From assembly GCA_946055715.1 (NCBI GenBank), contig CAMGGT010000051.1:1-6719 (forward strand): a stretch of DNA of 6,719 bases, written 5' to 3'. The first letter of the stretch is position 1. Every line of letters starts with the position of its first letter. The notes beneath the pieces were generated by a model. That model saw nothing but the letters and a program-made list of their open reading frames with translations. It did not search any database and had not been told where the DNA came from. The translations under genes were made by a program, and so were the position numbers. The DNA comes from an uncultured Clostridia bacterium. GTDB lineage: Bacteria > Bacillota > Clostridia > Oscillospirales > CAG-272. Shown here one piece after another: positions 5,701-6,719 of this stretch.

Positions 5701-6719
5701 ATCTCCCACCCAGGATGTCAGCATCTCGCTCTCTTCCTGCGTGTTTGATGTCATCCTCAATTGTGAGGGACAGAAAGCCGCCATTGTCGGCAAGTATGAG
5801 TACAAGAGCAACAACTACACGCTTACAGTCACCGGCGCAGACACCTGTCTGTTCACTGAAGCACTGGCAAGCGGCGTGACCTACTATGACAGCACCGGCG
5901 CTGTGACAACAGAAGGCCTCGCGGCAGGCGCACCCACGCTTGAATACTTCAATGCCGTTGTGCAGTCTGTCAACAACGCCAATACCTGGGCGGCTTCCCG
6001 TTGGGTCAATGTCGACGGCAAGCTGCTGCCTCGCGCCCATGCCTACACCTACTATTTCTATTCCACCGAAGGAAAACTTCTGCTGATCAAGACGGTAGAT
6101 GACACCGCACATGTTGCTTTCCCGCGTACCGGTGCTCACGAGGGCTCTGCCATTGCTGACCGCTTGGGATATTGTGTCACTTCCTGGACGGTGGGCGACG
6201 CGGAATACACGGCGGCCAACGGCTTCAAAGCCCTTGATACTGACAGCGACAAGACTGTAATCGCTTCTGACTGCATTCTTATTCAGTATCAATTGACATT
6301 CAAATATGGCAGTAGTACTATTAAAAACAATATCTATGTAGAGTACGGTTCTACCATCACGGCGACTCAATTGGACACTGTCAAAACGCCTACTGCCTCG
6401 GGCAAAGTCTTTGTTGGCTGGACAACAGGCGGCAAACTGTATACCAATAAGGAACTGCTGACTCAGGTCATCATTACGGAAGCAACAACCTTCACCGCCA
6501 CTTTGGTGGACGAAATGGTCGTCACCTTCCAGGATGCAGACGGCGTTGAGATCGCCACATGCAAGACGCCCGTCAATGGCACGATCGTCACACCCGATGA
6601 CCCCGTCAAAGACGGGTACAGCTTCCTCGGCTGGACAACGGATGATGACGGCGCGACGCTTGTCTCCAAAGCAGATATAGACCAATTGATCATCACAGAA
6701 AGCATTACGTACAAAGCCG
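2759..6719 (+). CDS. Very large exported multidomain protein (InlB B-like repeats and GLUG-type beta-helix), 3' end outside window
   Basis: The frame stays open for 1320 codons to the window edge. Residues 1-30 are a signal peptide: RR at 5-6, a hydrophobic core about 8-28, and likely cleavage after VAA at residue 30. The C22 context is not a lipobox. Two diverged copies of one domain follow (49-172 and 208-327). Residues 328-416 are unassigned. Three InlB B-like (Listeria-Bacteroides) repeats span 417-624, with cores FIGW (461-464), FEGW (533-536) and FAAW (604-607). Residues 631-1013 form a GLUG-type beta-helix. A linker (about 1014-1093) leads to three more InlB-like repeats, with cores VTSW (1140-1143), FVGW (1218-1221) and FLGW (1289-1292). 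Such proteins are usually surface stalks or adhesins in gut bacteria; no catalytic domain is visible. The cell-wall anchor (LPXTG, SLH or dockerin) would lie beyond the edge. It is transcribed away from the heparinase-like gene. Ligand and function are unknown. Confidence 0.9.
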   Translation, partial: MNTLRRTLCLLFAVLLLTGLLCFAGLTVAAEGATSGEQEYQTADTSALKFCATSLTLNSKISLNFYVRQAENEAFAGHLRVDADIDGTTVNTVYSTATINGVAYYRFAVTGLTPESIGRTVTANLYVEGNDTAVDTYSYSILQYLKNKYSPDTQLGQLCLSLAYYGEAFGANVDSFFTDKGITRDDSYYTDYSAEVGMTYAVDPTTTGLVGVQAILEDGVRLMFAVDERVNSATVTYNGKTTAVKEIITEANGPRGFYVQLPATSLNGQVSVTTYTGTDAQTGAIGTGTYSVGSYVAKLVSTNTDPATVAKAQALARYMGATTSYSGVGTEDAKLDATAHSVEYIPAPATAAGNAGANYVLRVVDGNMAAAVPVRLSEAATDNGDDTNLYKFKDEAVVGNADNTESGIALPKTTQVHTVAFHYKNAAGEDMTASRSVLHGGYATAPFAPATYTTVDGTYTFIGWFTAEDGQTPANFSKVEAGADIYACYTAEEVVTHKVTFVGRGGQVIAVLTVRNDGTVSAPTAPALKFMTFEGWTDGANTYTTAQIAELAITANMTLTAKYDYVTYTVRFVDWKGNEIATRTVSHGSAAVAPDAPAREDWTFAAWDGTFGNVTEDMIVTATYTPNFNPIYNQTDLANLKNAASGSFWGLMGDIEVSNWTSIVLPAGVTFTGDGHTISGLTKPLFSIITGENTVKNLTVSGEFTIDKSGAGILAVEVKGNALIANVTTMGSVSGTNAGGLVANVSGDHTTVVTFIDCTNNAAVTSTSGRAGGILASISGSKVTSAVNFASCVNNGTVTAKTNAGGILGYAYRCGDINLDNCENHAAITGDSDIGGLLGRSESGTNPCNRLTVTYCTNDGTVTGTGKVGGLIGNQQGANAPVTIENCVNLGNVSGKTYVGGVIGYSTSSNNGNTEVYLRGVAVYADVTATTGYAGGMIGRVELQSYAAGLQTILEGCLVSGTVTAPDAAAAVLGGYYKEGKSPTQDVSISLSSCVFDVILNCEGQKAAIVGKYEYKSNNYTLTVTGADTCLFTEALASGVTYYDSTGAVTTEGLAAGAPTLEYFNAVVQSVNNANTWAASRWVNVDGKLLPRAHAYTYYFYSTEGKLLLIKTVDDTAHVAFPRTGAHEGSAIADRLGYCVTSWTVGDAEYTAANGFKALDTDSDKTVIASDCILIQYQLTFKYGSSTIKNNIYVEYGSTITATQLDTVKTPTASGKVFVGWTTGGKLYTNKELLTQVIITEATTFTATLVDEMVVTFQDADGVEIATCKTPVNGTIVTPDDPVKDGYSFLGWTTDDDGATLVSKADIDQLIITESITYKA
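2903..3739 (+). repeat. Tandem diverged N-terminal domain (two copies)
   Basis: Copy 1 (residues 49-172) starts with a strand pattern around SLTLNSKISLNFYV and ends in a helical YSYSILQYL...LSLAYYGEAFG segment (137-170). Copy 2 (208-327) has the matching start GVQAILEDGVRLMFAV (211-226) and the matching helical end YSVGSYVAKL...ALARYMGATTSY (290-325). In between, both have a beta-rich core: FAVTGLTPES in copy 1 and FYVQLPATSL in copy 2. The N-terminal motif (S-L-x-L-x-x-x-I-x-x-N-F-Y-V) recalls modules in many clostridial secreted proteins of unknown function. The duplication is inferred by eye at low identity. Confidence 0.5.
4007..4630 (+). repeat. InlB B-like (Listeria-Bacteroides) repeats 1-3
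   Basis: Three successive units at residues 417-496, 497-567 and 568-624. Each opens with a strand (HTVAFHYKN, HKVTFVGRG, YTVRFVDWK). Each then has a central hydrophobic-x-[GA]-W core and closes with a strand containing an aromatic (DIYACYT, TLTAKYD, IVTATYT). This is the ubiquitin-like InlB B-repeat pattern, known as stalk modules in Gram-positive and Bacteroidetes surface proteins. Confidence 0.8.
4649..5797 (+). repeat. GLUG-type beta-helix with eight GG-motif rungs
   Basis: A cap-like segment (residues 631-737) includes GDGHTISGL, typical of right-handed beta-helix proteins. The glycine motif [AIV]GG[LIVM][LIVM] then starts at residues 738, 771, 804, 834, 868, 899 and 934, with a degenerate copy (AAAVLGG) at 969-975. 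The period is thus about 30-36 residues. Each rung also carries a segment C-x-N-x-G-x-V-[ST] or similar, with cysteines at 758, 792, 822, 856, 887, 957 and 994; V921 stands in at the sixth rung. This matches the GLUG motif family of secreted proteins, including IgA-protease-like and adhesin-like proteins. No protease motif is seen. Confidence 0.75.
6047..6719 (+). repeat. InlB B-like repeats 4-6, last one truncated by window edge
   Basis: Repeat 4 (from residue 1097, YYFYSTEGKLL, core VTSW) is diverged. Repeat 5 (from 1175, YQLTFKYG, core FVGW) and repeat 6 (from 1253, VVTFQDADG, core FLGW) are close to the standard pattern. Repeats 5 and 6 share a very similar tail (VIITEATTFTA and LIITESITYKA), which suggests that they arose by a fairly recent duplication. 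Further repeats may follow beyond the window. Confidence 0.75.

Noticed and set aside
4970..5764. Microsatellite or DNA-level tandem repeat
   Set aside because: The periodicity is at protein level (about 30-36 residues) with little nucleotide identity between units, so it is a beta-helix rather than a recent DNA repeat.
4187..6685. 832-codon open frame on the minus strand
   Set aside because: It is antisense to the beta-helix/InlB part of the large gene. It stays open because the sense codons rarely use TTA, CTA or TCA. The translation is a Gly/Val/Ala/Asp-rich shadow with no start signal; the sense strand shows regular repeats and a signal peptide.

Overview
The window most likely comes from an anaerobic, gut-type member of the Clostridia (Firmicutes), possibly the Oscillospirales. 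This is inferred from AGGAGG-type ribosome binding sites, TATAAT-type promoters next to fairly GC-rich, C-ending codons, and a secreted protein built from modules common in gut Clostridia (InlB B-like repeats, GLUG-type beta-helix). No rRNA, tRNA or other marker fixes the taxon.

Layout: positions 1-500 carry no convincing gene. They are packed with inverted repeats, including two oppositely oriented copies of a 39-40 nt double-hairpin unit. Positions 2219-501 (minus strand) encode a complete 572-residue heparinase II/III-family protein without a signal peptide. Positions 2220-2758 are an AT-rich divergent intergenic region. It holds a candidate promoter for each gene, several short inverted repeats, an over-represented CCAAAA hexamer, and a structured leader of about 195 nt ahead of the second gene. 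From 2759 to the window end (plus strand) runs an open reading frame of 1320 codons with no stop. It begins with a strong Shine-Dalgarno and a signal peptide and encodes a very large exported multidomain protein. The order is: signal peptide, two diverged copies of an N-terminal domain, three InlB B-like repeats, a GLUG-type beta-helix with a nearly unbroken column of cysteines, then three more InlB B-like repeats, the last cut by the window edge.

The two genes are divergent and may share regulation: an enzyme of a polyuronide/glycosaminoglycan lyase superfamily in the cytoplasm and a long surface stalk or adhesin-like protein outside. That link is inference from position only; no transporter, sugar kinase or regulator gene is visible. 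I saw no CRISPR array, transposase, integrase, phage gene or defence system. The least explained parts are the leader RNA, the CCAAAA cluster and the repeat-rich first 500 bases.
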